NCBI RefSeq assembly: GCF_030518795.1
Contig: NZ_CP130427.1
Span: forward strand, 3,472,001 to 3,536,000
Reading direction: 5' to 3'
DNA length: 64,000 nucleotides
Source: Micromonospora sp. NBRC 110009
GTDB taxonomy: Bacteria > Actinomycetota > Actinomycetes > Mycobacteriales > Micromonosporaceae
The notes beneath the pieces are model-generated. The model saw nothing but the letters and a program-made list of their open reading frames with translations. It was not told the DNA's origin and searched no databases. The position numbers and the translations under genes were made by a program. Shown here piece after piece: positions 45,745 through 54,632 of the stretch; the first letter of the stretch is position 1; every line of letters starts with the position of its first letter.

Positions 45745-47433
45745 ATGGACGCCGACGAGATCGCCGCCGGTCGGGCCCGCTGGCAGGCCCGCTACGACGC
45801 CGCCCGCAAGCGGGACGCGGACTTCACCACGCTCTCCGGGATGACCGTTGACCCGGTCTACGGCCCGCCGGAGGGCGTGGCCTACCCGGGCTTCGACCGG
45901 ATCGGCTGGCCGGGCGAGTACCCGTACACCCGGGGGCTCTACCCGACCGGCTACCGCGGGCGGACCTGGACCATCCGGCAGTTCGCCGGCTTCGGTAACG
46001 CCCAGCAGACCAACGAGCGCTACAAGATGATCCTCGGGGCCGGCGGCGGCGGGCTCTCCGTCGCCTTCGACATGCCGACCCTGATGGGGCGCGACTCCGA
46101 CGACCCGCAGTCGCTCGGCGAGGTCGGCCACTGCGGCGTGGCCATCGACTCGGCCGCCGACATGGAGGTGCTCTTCGACGGCATCGACCTGGCCGGCGTG
46201 ACCACCTCGATGACCATCTCCGGCCCGGCCGTGCCGGTCTTCTGCATGTACCTGGTCGCCGCCGAGCGGCAGGGCGCCGACCTGTCCACGCTGGACGGCA
46301 CGCTCCAGACGGACATCTTCAAGGAGTACATCGCGCAGAAGGAGTGGCTCTTCGACCCGGAGCCGCACCTGCGCCTGATCGGCGACCTGATGGAGTACTG
46401 CGCCGGGGAGATCCCGAAGTACAAGCCCTTGTCGGTCTCCGGCTACCACATCCGGGAGGCCGGCTCGACCGCCGCGCAGGAGCTGGCGTACACCCTCGCC
46501 GACGGGTTCGGCTACGTCGAGCTGGGGCTCTCCCGCGGGCTGGACGTGAACGTCTTCGCCCCGGGCCTGAGCTTCTTCTTCGACTCGCACGTGGACTTCT
46601 TCGAGGAGATCGCCAAGTTCCGGGCCGCCCGCCGGATCTGGGCCCGCTGGCTCCGCGACGTCTACGGGGCCACCAGCGAGAAGGCGCTCTGGCTGAAGTT
46701 CCACACCCAGACCGCCGGGGTGTCGCTGACCGCCCAGCAGCCGGTCAACAACGTGGTGCGTACCGCCGTGGAGGCCCTCGCGGCGGTCCTCGGCGGCACC
46801 AACTCGCTGCACACCAACGCCCTCGACGAGACGCTGGCCCTGCCCACCGACGAGTCGGCCGAGATCGCCCTGCGTACCCAGCAGGTGCTGATGGAGGAGA
46901 CCGGGGTGACCAACGTGGCCGACCCGCTCGGCGGCGCCTGGTACGTCGAGGCGCTGACCGACCGGATCGAGGCGGAGGCGGAGGAGATCTTCGCCCGGAT
47001 CCGGCAGCTCGGCGGCGACGGCCCGCACAAGATCGGCCCGATGGCCTCCGGCATCCTGCGGGGCATCGAGGACGGCTGGTTCACCGGGCACATCGCCGAG
47101 TCGGCCTTCGCCTACCAGCAGGCGCTGGAGAAGGGCGAGAAGAAGATCGTCGGGGTCAACTGCCACACCGGCACGGTCGCCAAGGACCTGGAGATCCTGC
47201 GCATCTCGCACGAGGTGGAGCTGAAGCAGCGCCGGGTGCTCGCCGAGCGCAAGGCCGGCCGCGACGACGCCGCGGTCAAGGCCGCCGTGCAGCGCATGGT
47301 CGAGGTCGCCCGCACCGGCGACAACATGATCCCGGCCATGCTCGACGCGGTCCGCGCCGAGGCCACCCTCGGCGAGATTTGCGACGCCCTCCGCGCCGAG
47401 TGGGGCACCTACCGCGAACCCGCCCGCTTCTGA
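45745..47433 (+). CDS. icmA: Isobutyryl-CoA mutase large subunit
   Basis: 562 residues. B12-dependent rearrangement of isobutyryl-CoA and n-butyryl-CoA. It is the barrel domain only; the B12-binding domain (DxHxxG) is missing, as expected for IcmA, which works with a separate small subunit. The substrate residues are those reported for IcmA: Phe80 in TIRQF and Gln198 in YIAQKEWL, in place of the Tyr and Arg that bind the carboxylate in methylmalonyl-CoA mutase. No small subunit gene is in the window. ATG with GAGGAGGAG upstream. Shares an operator type with ccr, ecm and others. Confidence 0.92.
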   Translation: MDADEIAAGRARWQARYDAARKRDADFTTLSGMTVDPVYGPPEGVAYPGFDRIGWPGEYPYTRGLYPTGYRGRTWTIRQFAGFGNAQQTNERYKMILGAGGGGLSVAFDMPTLMGRDSDDPQSLGEVGHCGVAIDSAADMEVLFDGIDLAGVTTSMTISGPAVPVFCMYLVAAERQGADLSTLDGTLQTDIFKEYIAQKEWLFDPEPHLRLIGDLMEYCAGEIPKYKPLSVSGYHIREAGSTAAQELAYTLADGFGYVELGLSRGLDVNVFAPGLSFFFDSHVDFFEEIAKFRAARRIWARWLRDVYGATSEKALWLKFHTQTAGVSLTAQQPVNNVVRTAVEALAAVLGGTNSLHTNALDETLALPTDESAEIALRTQQVLMEETGVTNVADPLGGAWYVEALTDRIEAEAEEIFARIRQLGGDGPHKIGPMASGILRGIEDGWFTGHIAESAFAYQQALEKGEKKIVGVNCHTGTVAKDLEILRISHEVELKQRRVLAERKAGRDDAAVKAAVQRMVEVARTGDNMIPAMLDAVRAEATLGEICDALRAEWGTYREPARF

Positions 47434-47447
47434 CCCACCCACCCCCT

Positions 47448-47526
47448 CCCCGCGATCTTGCACTTCGGGCCCGCCAGGTGCGGCCTCTGCGGCTTTTGCC
47501 CGGCCCGAAACTGCAAGATCGCGGGG
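47448..47526. repeat. Large intergenic palindrome (REP-like)
   Basis: Arms 47448-47462 and 47512-47526 pair perfectly over 15 bp (CCCCGCGATCTTGCA), followed inward after a small internal loop by TTCGGGCC/GGCCCGAA. From memory this CGCGATCTTGCA palindrome is a common intergenic element in Micromonosporaceae. It also may serve as the icmA terminator. Confidence 0.75.
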
Positions 47527-47622
47527 GCGGGGGTGGGGTGGGGGTGAGCAGGCGTGAGAGTTGCAACTGTCGGCGTCGCGGTTGATCTGAGTTCCGCGCG
47601 ACACGTGCGAGACTAGATAACC

Positions 47623-48528
47623 ATGAGCGACCCACGGATGACCTCGTCGATCTTCACCCGCGGCGCGGTCGACCTCAGCGCACTGCGCACCCCCGCCCCC
47701 ACCCCGGCGCCGGCCAAGTCCGGTCCCCCGGCCGGCGCGCCCGGCGGCGCGGTCGGCGGGGTCAGCGTCATCGACGTGTCCGAGGCGACCTTCCAGTCCG
47801 AGGTTCTCGAACGCTCGCTGACCACCCCGGTGATCGTGGACTTCTGGGCCGAGTGGTGCGAGCCGTGCAAGCAGCTCTCCCCGGTGCTGGAGCGGCTGGC
47901 GGTGGAGGGCGGCGGCGCCTGGGTGCTCGCCAAGGTCGACGTGGACGCCAACCCGCGCATCGCGCAGATGTTCCGGGTGCAGGGCATCCCGATGGTCTAC
48001 GCGATCGTCGGCGGGCAGCCGATCGACGCCTTCTCCGGCGTGGTGCCGGAGGCGCAGCTGCGGCAGTGGATCCAGGCGGTCCTCAAGGCCGGCGGCGTCA
48101 GCGTGGCCGAGCCGGAGGACCCGCGACTCGACGAGGCCGACGACGCGCTGATGAGCGGCGACCTCGACGCGGCCGAGCGGGCGTACCGGAAGATCCTGGC
48201 CGAGTCCCCGGCGGACGCGGCGGCGGAGGCGGGGCTGGCCCAGGTCGGGCTGGCCCGCCGGGTGGCCGGCGCGGACCCGCAGGCGGCGCTGACCGCCGCG
48301 GCGGCCAACGCCGACGACGTGGACGCCCAGCTGCTGGCCGCCGACATCGAGGTGCTCGGCGGGCTGGCCGAGCAGGCCTACAAGCGCCTGGTCGGCCTGG
48401 TCCGCCGGACCTCCGGCGACGACCGGGAGAAGGTACGCCAGCACCTGGTCGGCCTGTTCACCATCGCCGGCCCGGACGACCCCGCCGTGGCCTCGGCCCG
48501 CCGCGCCCTGGCCAGCGCCCTGTTCTGA
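47623..48528 (+). CDS. Thioredoxin-domain protein with C-terminal TPRs (CnoX/YbbN-like)
   Basis: 301 residues. A flexible Pro/Ala N-terminus, a thioredoxin domain (about 48-160) with active site WCEPC at 78-82, and a helical TPR-like region (about 165-300). The family includes YbbN/CnoX, a chaperone-linked redox protein. Because the CxxC is intact here (C79, C82), thiol-disulfide exchange is possible, unlike some YbbN. It is followed by a terminator before the arginase-family gene. Confidence 0.88.
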   Translation: MSDPRMTSSIFTRGAVDLSALRTPAPTPAPAKSGPPAGAPGGAVGGVSVIDVSEATFQSEVLERSLTTPVIVDFWAEWCEPCKQLSPVLERLAVEGGGAWVLAKVDVDANPRIAQMFRVQGIPMVYAIVGGQPIDAFSGVVPEAQLRQWIQAVLKAGGVSVAEPEDPRLDEADDALMSGDLDAAERAYRKILAESPADAAAEAGLAQVGLARRVAGADPQAALTAAAANADDVDAQLLAADIEVLGGLAEQAYKRLVGLVRRTSGDDREKVRQHLVGLFTIAGPDDPAVASARRALASALF

Positions 48529-48545
48529 GTTCACCGCACGCCAGC

Positions 48546-48571
48546 GCGGGCCGGCGTACCGGCCGGCCCGC
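48546..48571 (+). terminator. Terminator after the thioredoxin-TPR gene
   Basis: A perfect 10-bp stem (48546-48555 with 48562-48571) with a 6-nt GTACCG loop. Confidence 0.7.
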
Positions 48572-48594
48572 CCCACCATCGAGGACGGGAGCCC

Positions 48595-49593
48595 ATGATG
48601 CGCCGGATCGCCGTCCTCGATGCCCCGACCAACCTCGGCCTGCGCCCGCCCACGTCCACCTCGGTCCCCGGCTGCGGCAAGGCGCCCGGCGCGCTGCGCG
48701 ACCACGACCTGCTCGCCCGGCTGCGGGCGCGCGACGCGGGCTGCCTCACCCCGCCCCGGTACGACCCCGGTGACTGGCGCCCCGGCGACGGCGTCTGCCA
48801 CGCCCCGGAGATCTCGGCGTACTCGGTGGCGCTGGCCGACCGGATCGGCGCGATCATCGACCGGGGCGAGTTCCCGCTGGTGCTCGGTGGGGACTGCTCG
48901 GTGCTGATCGGCTCGGCGCTGGCCATGCACCGGCTCGGCGAGGCCGTCGGCGGCCGGATCGGGTTGGTCTTCGTCGACGGCCACTCCGACTTCCGCCACC
49001 CCGGCAACGCCTCCTACGTGGGCGCGGCGGCGGGGGAGGACCTCGCCCTGGTCACCGGCCGGGGGCAGGCCGACCTGGCCGCCATCGAGGGGCGGCGCCC
49101 CTACTTCCGCGACGTCGACGTGGTGGTGCTCGGCATCCGGGCGCAGGACGAGTACCGGCTCGACCTCCAGGCCGCCGGCATCACCACCCGCCCGGTGCCG
49201 GCGCTGCGCGCCGAGGGGGCCGCCCGCACCGCCCAGTGGGCCCACGAGCAGCTGGCGGACTGCGCCGGCTACTGGGTGCACATCGACGTGGACGTGCTCG
49301 ACCCGGCGGTGATGCCGGCGGTGGACGCGCCGGACCCGGGCGGGATCGCCTTCGCCGAGCTGGAGATCCTGCTCTCCGGGCTGGTCGCCACCCCGCACTG
49401 CCTCGGCGTCGAGCTGACCGTCTTCGACCCCGACTACGACCTCGACGGGTCGTACGCCACCGACATCGTCAACACCGTGGTGGCCGGGCTCCGCCCGCTC
49501 AGCGCCGGCGAGGCGGTCGTGCCGCCGCAGCCCGTGCCGGTGCCCCCGGTGCCCGACCCGCCGGCGGATCTCGGCGCGGCCGCCGTGAGCTGA
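48595..49593 (+). CDS. Arginase/agmatinase/formiminoglutamase family hydrolase
   Basis: 332 residues. The binuclear Mn site is visible: LVLGGDCSVL, VDGHSDFRHP and IDVDVLDPAVMPAVDAPDP. These are the three ligand blocks of the ureohydrolase family. Exact substrate (arginine, agmatine or formiminoglutamate) is not resolvable; the His in GGDHS is Cys here (GGDCS), a variation seen in some atypical members, so a different activity is possible. Proline-rich tail. The first of two consecutive ATGs is used; a ribosome site is weak. Confidence 0.85.
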   Translation: MMRRIAVLDAPTNLGLRPPTSTSVPGCGKAPGALRDHDLLARLRARDAGCLTPPRYDPGDWRPGDGVCHAPEISAYSVALADRIGAIIDRGEFPLVLGGDCSVLIGSALAMHRLGEAVGGRIGLVFVDGHSDFRHPGNASYVGAAAGEDLALVTGRGQADLAAIEGRRPYFRDVDVVVLGIRAQDEYRLDLQAAGITTRPVPALRAEGAARTAQWAHEQLADCAGYWVHIDVDVLDPAVMPAVDAPDPGGIAFAELEILLSGLVATPHCLGVELTVFDPDYDLDGSYATDIVNTVVAGLRPLSAGEAVVPPQPVPVPPVPDPPADLGAAAVS

Positions 49594-49606
49594 CCCCACG
49601 ACGTGC

Positions 49607-49645
49607 CTCCCCGCCGCTGGCGGGAGGTCGCCGGCGGCGGGGGAG
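49607..49645. terminator. Bidirectional terminator
   Basis: CTCCCCGCCGC (from 49607) pairs with GCGGCGGGGGAG (to 49645) with one bulge. It lies between convergent arginase-family and 2OG-oxygenase genes, right next to the oxygenase stop. Confidence 0.7.
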
Positions 49646-50416
49646 CTAGGCGAACAGGACGAGCGGCTGGCCCGGTGCCCGGACGCCCACGAAGCAGGCG
49701 GCGGTGGCACGCGCACCCCGGTCCACCCGGCGCACGCTGTGCACCCGGGCGGCGTCGAACATCAGCAGGTCACCCTGGGTGGGCTCGCAGGACCAGTGCG
49801 GCTCGCCCAACGCGCCCCGGTCGAGGCCGTAGTCGGCCCGACGGCGGCTGTCGTACTCGTCCTCGTCGGTCCACCGGCCCCAGAAGTCGACGTGCCCGCC
49901 GCTGCCGCCCGGAGGGACCTCCAGGTAGACGTTGGTGCCGATCCGGCGCTGCAGGTGCTGGTCGGCGAGCAGGGGGATCGCCCGCTGGTCGATGTGCGGG
50001 TTGGCGTGCCCGCCGGCCGGCCAGCGCCGGATGATCCCCGGCAGCATCGGGCGCCCCTCGTGGCGGGCCACCGTCGCGCCGTCCGGCCACAACTCGTCCA
50101 GCCGCAGGCGCAACTCGTCCAGGGGCGAGAGCCGGCCGGCGAAGATCACGTCCCGGATGAGGTCGCGGGTCTCGGCCGCCGTGTCCAGGTATCGGCGCTC
50201 ACCGGCCGCCGACTCGGCTGCCTCGCCGATCGAGGTGCCGATGCTCTGGAAGTCGGCGGTCAGGGTGTAGTGGGATCGCTCGCAGGCCGCCACGACGCGG
50301 GGCAGCACGGCGCGGCACCGCTCCGGGGAGTGGAAGCCGCGTACCCAGATCGCGTCCAGGTCTCCCTCGGCGAGCTGGCCCAGCGTGGTCGCGTTCAGTT
50401 CCTCGGCGTACTTCAT
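49646..50416 (-). CDS. 2-oxoglutarate/Fe(II)-dependent oxygenase
   Basis: 256 residues. The double-stranded beta-helix iron site shows H141-x-D143 in NPHIDQR, the distal His H226 in RVHSVRRV and Arg236 ten residues later to bind 2-oxoglutarate. The carboxylate ligand (Asp) is kept, so it is a hydroxylase-type, not a halogenase-type. It resembles prolyl-hydroxylase-like enzymes; the substrate is unknown. Three nucleotides from the PhzF gene, so co-transcribed as the last gene of the minus-strand cluster that begins at 55063. Confidence 0.85.
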   Translation of the reverse strand: MKYAEELNATTLGQLAEGDLDAIWVRGFHSPERCRAVLPRVVAACERSHYTLTADFQSIGTSIGEAAESAAGERRYLDTAAETRDLIRDVIFAGRLSPLDELRLRLDELWPDGATVARHEGRPMLPGIIRRWPAGGHANPHIDQRAIPLLADQHLQRRIGTNVYLEVPPGGSGGHVDFWGRWTDEDEYDSRRRADYGLDRGALGEPHWSCEPTQGDLLMFDAARVHSVRRVDRGARATAACFVGVRAPGQPLVLFA

Positions 50417-50419
50417 GCG

Positions 50420-51205
50420 TCAGACCGACATCTCGCCGCGCCACACGGTGACCGCGCGGCCAGCCAGCCGCATGCGGTCGCCACGGCGGGACAGCCGGAG
50501 CGTGCCGCCGCGGGGCGACAACTGTTCGGCGCGCAGGTCGTCGCGCTGCCGGCGCTCGGCCCACCAGCTACCGATGGTGCAGTGCGCGGAACCGGTGACC
50601 GGGTCCTCCGGGACGCCCACCGCCGGGTAGAAGCAGCGGCTGACCACCACGTCCCGGTCGTCGTCGTACGCGGTCACGATCACGCCGCGGACCGGGATCG
50701 AGGCCAGCGCTGCCAGGTCCGGCCGGACGGCCCGGACGTCCGGCGGCCCGGCCACCTCGACGAGCAGGTCGGAGACCCCGCGGGCGACCGCGACCACGGT
50801 GACGTCAGCACCGAGTGCCCGGTCGAGCCCGGGCGGCGCCTCGACCGGGGTGGGCGGGTCGGCGGGGAAGTCCATCTCGATCCAGCCCTCCGGCGAGACC
50901 GTGCAGGTGAGGTCGCCGCTGCGGGTGCGGAAGCGGCTGTGGCCGCCCAGCACGTGCGCCGTCGCGAGGGTGGCGTGGCCGCAGAGATCCACCTCCACGG
51001 TCGGGGTGAACCACCGCAGGTGCCACCAGCCGCCGTCGGCGGGCAGGGCGAAGGCGGTCTCCGAATGTCGCATCTCGCTCGCCACCGCCTGCATCCACGC
51101 CTCGTCGCGTTTCTCGTCGAGGATGACGACACCCGCGGGATTGCCGCGGAACGGCTCGTCGGTGAACGCGTCGACGACAAAGAGTCTGCTGCCGTTCGTG
51201 GTCAT
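50420..51205 (-). CDS. PhzF family isomerase/epimerase-like protein
   Basis: 261 residues. The diaminopimelate-epimerase-like fold of PhzF: FVVDAFTDEPFRGNPAGVV at the N-terminus, MRHSETAFAL with the catalytic Glu, VDLCGHATLATAHV and GSAHCTIGSWW. PhzF isomerises a phenazine intermediate, but most homologues have unknown substrates and no phenazine genes are here. I use the ATG at 51205, 4 nt after GGAAGG, rather than the one at 51217. Same strand and close spacing to the small protein gene upstream. Confidence 0.9.
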   Translation of the reverse strand: MTTNGSRLFVVDAFTDEPFRGNPAGVVILDEKRDEAWMQAVASEMRHSETAFALPADGGWWHLRWFTPTVEVDLCGHATLATAHVLGGHSRFRTRSGDLTCTVSPEGWIEMDFPADPPTPVEAPPGLDRALGADVTVVAVARGVSDLLVEVAGPPDVRAVRPDLAALASIPVRGVIVTAYDDDRDVVVSRCFYPAVGVPEDPVTGSAHCTIGSWWAERRQRDDLRAEQLSPRGGTLRLSRRGDRMRLAGRAVTVWRGEMSV

Positions 51206-51243
51206 GGCACCTTCCATTGTCGGCGGAGCCCGACCGGAGCAGG

Positions 51244-51453
51244 TCAGCGCGCCCGATCGGCCAAACTCGGAGATGTGGCCAGCGCGGGCGTACGGCCGCT
51301 GAAGTAGAGCTGGGGGTCGACTTCCAGCGCCACTTCGTATGCCTTGGACATCTCGCGGGCGATCTGCCGGAGCGCTTCGGCCGCCCGATCCGGACCTGGG
51401 CGCTGGACCTGTCCCGTGCTCGCCGATTCCGGTGCGTGCTGGTCACTGGACAT
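51244..51453 (-). CDS. Hypothetical 69-residue protein in the NLR cluster
   Basis: A small protein starting at the ATG at 51453, which follows CAGGGGGTCC. A polar N-terminus (SSDQHAPESASTGQVQ), a predicted helix (PDRAAEALRQIAREMSKAYE) and a tail with VDPQLYFSGRTPAL ending LADRAR. No cysteine, no signal peptide. The tail does not end FxSxx, so it is not an FxsA-type peptide. It lies between the NB-ARC protein gene and PhzF on the same strand, 38 nt before PhzF, so it may be a precursor peptide, a regulator or a binding partner; this is speculation. It is not recognised from any family I know. Confidence 0.6.
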   Translation of the reverse strand: MSSDQHAPESASTGQVQRPGPDRAAEALRQIAREMSKAYEVALEVDPQLYFSGRTPALATSPSLADRAR

Positions 51454-51517
51454 CCGGACCCCCTGGCGATGAAGCGACACGTGGGTAAATCGTGATTCGG
51501 CGCGGCCACGAGGACAA

Positions 51518-51531
51518 CCTCCATTCGGAGG
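51518..51531. promoter_or_regulatory. Small inverted repeat in the NLR to small-protein gap
   Basis: CCTCC-ATTC-GGAGG, 5-bp arms, in the 143-nt gap between the 1,011-residue gene and the 69-residue gene. A TTGACG-like -35 box (51579-51584, minus strand) also lies in this gap, but no good -10 box was found. Confidence 0.3.
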
Positions 51532-51596
51532 ATGCCATGAGTTCGACGAGAGACATTGGCAGTTGTCTGACCAAAATCCGTCAATGGGAGAACCGG

Positions 51597-54500
51597 TCAC
51601 GAGGCGGCTCCCGCCCCGCCCGCGTCGCCGGTCGGCTCCCCCTGCTCCCGTTCCGGTTTGCCGGGCTGCCGCGGTGGCACGTACGGGGCGAGCTTCTCGA
51701 GCGTCTCGCTGGTGGCCACCGTGTCGGGGTGTGTCTCGCCGAGCACCCGCTCCCGGTCCTCCAGCAGCCGGGTCAGCACCTCGCGCGCCTCGGCGACGCC
51801 GTTCTGCGCGATCAGGACCTGGGCGAGCGTCCACCGGAGCAGGAACACCTCCGGACGGATCGCCTCCTCCTTGCCGACGCCGGCCAGGCCGGCCCGGAGT
51901 TGCTCCTCGGCCTCGTCGAAGCGGGACAGGTCGAACAGGCAGCGGGCCAGGCTCAGGCGGACCAGGAGGGTCTCCGGTTCGAGCGGCGCCCACTGCCGGA
52001 GCCGGATGTCGAGGATCTCGCGCAGCATGTCCTCGGCCTCTTTCGTCCGGCCCTGCAACAGGACGGCCCGGGCCAGGCTGTGCCGGATGATCATCGTGTC
52101 CGAGTGTTCGGGCCCGCGGACCTTGTCCTCGGCCGCCACCGTCTCGGTCAGCTCCTTCTCCGCCTCCGCCCAGCGGTTCTGCGCCATGATGGCGCGGCCC
52201 AGCTTGTGGCGGCTCGCCAGGGTGTCCGCGTGCCTGCTGCCGAGCACCGCCTGCCGGCCGGCGATCACCTCCCGCAGCAGCGCCTCGGCCTCCGCCGGCC
52301 GCTGCTGTTCGAGCGCGGCCCGGGCCAGCTCGTGGCGCAGCGCGAGGATCTCCCGGTCCGCCGGGTTGACGTCGTACGCCTGGCAGTTGTCCACCACCGG
52401 GGCGAGCATCTCCTCCGCCGAGAGCGCCAGCCCGGTGGCGAGCAGGTACCGGGCGGTCAGCCGTACCAGCTCCAGGACGGCCAGCACGGTCAGCCGCTCG
52501 TAGCGAATGCCGCTGCCGCGGAGGTAGTCCCGGGTCAGGCCGATGGTGTGCGGGGCCAACAGGTACCACCCGTCCCAGTCCGCCGCGGCGTCCGGGTTGA
52601 GATCGCGGACCGCCGCCACCAGCAACTGGGTGGCCAGGGCGTAGTACTCGGTGGCCTGCTGGCGTAGGTCGCGGTCGTCGCGCAGGATCCCGTGCACCAG
52701 CGGGTGCAGCGAGAGCACATGGCGGAAGTCCTCGTTCCGCACGCCTTCCAGCTCGTCCGGCGTCACGAGGGAGAGATCGGCGAGCCCTTCCAGCACCGTC
52801 AGCTGCTGCTGGCCGGTGAACTCGGAGAACAGCGGCGACCGCTTCAGGAGCTCCTGGTCCAGCAGCCGGTAGTACGGCACCGGGGCCTGGCTGAGACAGG
52901 CGAGCACCCGCAGTAGGTTGCCGGCCTGCGTGAGGCCGCGTTTGGCCAGCAGCTCCAGCGAGATCTCGAAGACGCTGGCGGTGACGCCGAGGCCGGTCAG
53001 CTCCGCCAGCTTCGGGGCGCCCGGCGTCAGTTCCAGCCGCTGCTGCAGGTTGCTGCGGTAGCTCTCGAAGTCCCGCTGCACCTGCTTGCCCTGGTAGATC
53101 TGGGTGGTGTGGACGGACTTCAGATAGTCGCCGACCGCCCGTAGCGAGAGCGGGAGGCCACCGAGCGTGGCGGAGAGGGCACGGGCCTGTTCCTCGGTGC
53201 CGGCCGCACCCCCGGCCCGGTCCAGCAACACGAGGGCGCCGTCCTTGTCCTTCAACGGCCGCACCGCGTGCCGGCGCGACCACGCCGGCCAGATGTTCCG
53301 GTCGCCGTCGCGGCTGGTCACGACGACCAGGTTCGCCGGGTTCCGCGGCGGTCGCAGCCAGCCCCGGCCGTCGGTCAGGTCGTTGTCGACCGGGTCGAGC
53401 TCCCGCGGTTCGTCGGCGTTGTCGATGATCAGTACCCACTGCTGCTCGGCCTTGTCGAGGAAGCGCCAGACCAGGTCGGTCGCGCTCGCGTCCCCCGACC
53501 ACGCCCGGTCGACCAGGCTGCTGGGTGCCCCCAGCCGGCTGGCCACCTCGCGCATGTTCGAGCTGAGTCGCTGGGCCGAGACCCACCAGACCTGCCGCCC
53601 CGCCCGCCGGGCGCGGCGGGCGATCTCCAGCGCCAGGTAGCTCTTGCCGGAGCCGGGCAGGCCGTGCAGGACGTGGACGGAGGACGGCGGCTGGCCCGGC
53701 TTGCGTCGGTCCGAGGTGACCTCGTCGATCAGCTGGTCCCGACCGTAGAGCGGCGAATCCAGGCGGCCCAGCGGGGGCTCGACGGAGATCCGACCGGCCC
53801 GGTCCGGCCGGCCGGAGGTCGGATCCGGGGCGGTGCGTGGCTCGGCCGCTCCCACCGGCCTGACGGTAGCCGGGGCGGCCTCGGCGTCCCGCGCCGCACC
53901 GGGGTCGGACGGTGCCCGCGGCGGGTCCCCGGCCTCGGCGGCGGCGAGCACCTCCGTGCGGAGGGCGAGGTAGCGGGAGTCGTCACGGGTGCTCGGCCGG
54001 ATCACCGAGAAATGGTCGCCGTCAACCACCCCGCTCGCCGAGAAGGTCCCCGTGGCGATGAACGGCGGGACGATGTTGTCGGAAATTCCGGCGTACGCGG
54101 TGATCGGCAGGGGCCACTCGTGCGGCCCGGGGTGCTGGGCGCGCAGGACGGTGCGCTGCACCGCCTCGGACGTCTCGGCGATCTCCTTGGTGAGAGGCCG
54201 CAATTCTCGTTCTTGGGGATTGCGGCACGGGAAGGTCAGCCGCCGGAGGGAACTGAAGAACTGGGATCCGGAATTCGGGCAGGCGTACATCAACACCCGG
54301 CGGATCCGCCCCAGTTCGTAGCCGCCGCCCCGGGCCAGCGTCCGGACCAGGAACCGTTGGATCACCAGCCCGCCCTGGCTGTGCGAGACCAGCACGATCC
54401 GCGCCGCGGCCCCGACCTCGTGGCGGAGGTACGTGCCCAGCCGGTCCGCGATGTCGTCCAGGTGCGGGATCCGGCGGTCAGGGCGGAGCCGGACGATCTG

Positions 54501-54632
54501 CGAGTCGTATTCGAAGAAGTGGGTCCGCACCGGAGGCAGGTCCGGGTCGCCGGCCAGCAGCCGGTCCATCGGCTCCCACGCCCGGCGGGACGAGAAGAGC
54601 CCGTGCACGAAGACCAGGTCGACCGGGTTCAT
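51597..54632 (-). CDS. NLR-like protein: alpha/beta-hydrolase, NB-ARC NTPase, TPR repeats
   Basis: 1,011 residues in three parts. (1) Residues 1-230: lipase-like alpha/beta-hydrolase (DUF676/SERAC1/SesB-like), with VFVHGLFSSRRAW, the nucleophile S85 in LVSHSQGGLV, D185 in AGISDNIVPP and H207 in VDGDHFSVIRP. (2) Residues about 290-560: STAND/NB-ARC ATPase with P-loop GLPGSGKS at 324-331, Walker B LIIDNAD at 401-407, and the VTSRDGD sensor and GGLPLSL (GxP) motifs. (3) Residues about 720-980: kinesin-light-chain-type TPRs (AEALLREVIAGRQAVLG and similar units). All catalytic residues seem intact. The layout equals fungal SesB-NB-ARC-TPR NLRs and some bacterial defence NTPases. The ATG overlaps the stop of the membrane protein gene by 4 nt. 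Confidence 0.85.
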   Translation of the reverse strand: MNPVDLVFVHGLFSSRRAWEPMDRLLAGDPDLPPVRTHFFEYDSQIVRLRPDRRIPHLDDIADRLGTYLRHEVGAAARIVLVSHSQGGLVIQRFLVRTLARGGGYELGRIRRVLMYACPNSGSQFFSSLRRLTFPCRNPQERELRPLTKEIAETSEAVQRTVLRAQHPGPHEWPLPITAYAGISDNIVPPFIATGTFSASGVVDGDHFSVIRPSTRDDSRYLALRTEVLAAAEAGDPPRAPSDPGAARDAEAAPATVRPVGAAEPRTAPDPTSGRPDRAGRISVEPPLGRLDSPLYGRDQLIDEVTSDRRKPGQPPSSVHVLHGLPGSGKSYLALEIARRARRAGRQVWWVSAQRLSSNMREVASRLGAPSSLVDRAWSGDASATDLVWRFLDKAEQQWVLIIDNADEPRELDPVDNDLTDGRGWLRPPRNPANLVVVTSRDGDRNIWPAWSRRHAVRPLKDKDGALVLLDRAGGAAGTEEQARALSATLGGLPLSLRAVGDYLKSVHTTQIYQGKQVQRDFESYRSNLQQRLELTPGAPKLAELTGLGVTASVFEISLELLAKRGLTQAGNLLRVLACLSQAPVPYYRLLDQELLKRSPLFSEFTGQQQLTVLEGLADLSLVTPDELEGVRNEDFRHVLSLHPLVHGILRDDRDLRQQATEYYALATQLLVAAVRDLNPDAAADWDGWYLLAPHTIGLTRDYLRGSGIRYERLTVLAVLELVRLTARYLLATGLALSAEEMLAPVVDNCQAYDVNPADREILALRHELARAALEQQRPAEAEALLREVIAGRQAVLGSRHADTLASRHKLGRAIMAQNRWAEAEKELTETVAAEDKVRGPEHSDTMIIRHSLARAVLLQGRTKEAEDMLREILDIRLRQWAPLEPETLLVRLSLARCLFDLSRFDEAEEQLRAGLAGVGKEEAIRPEVFLLRWTLAQVLIAQNGVAEAREVLTRLLEDRERVLGETHPDTVATSETLEKLAPYVPPRQPGKPEREQGEPTGDAGGAGAAS

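Noticed and set aside
51244..51453. FxsA peptide of an FxSxx-COOH system
   Set aside because: The small protein ends in LADRAR, not FxSxx, and no radical SAM partner is present.
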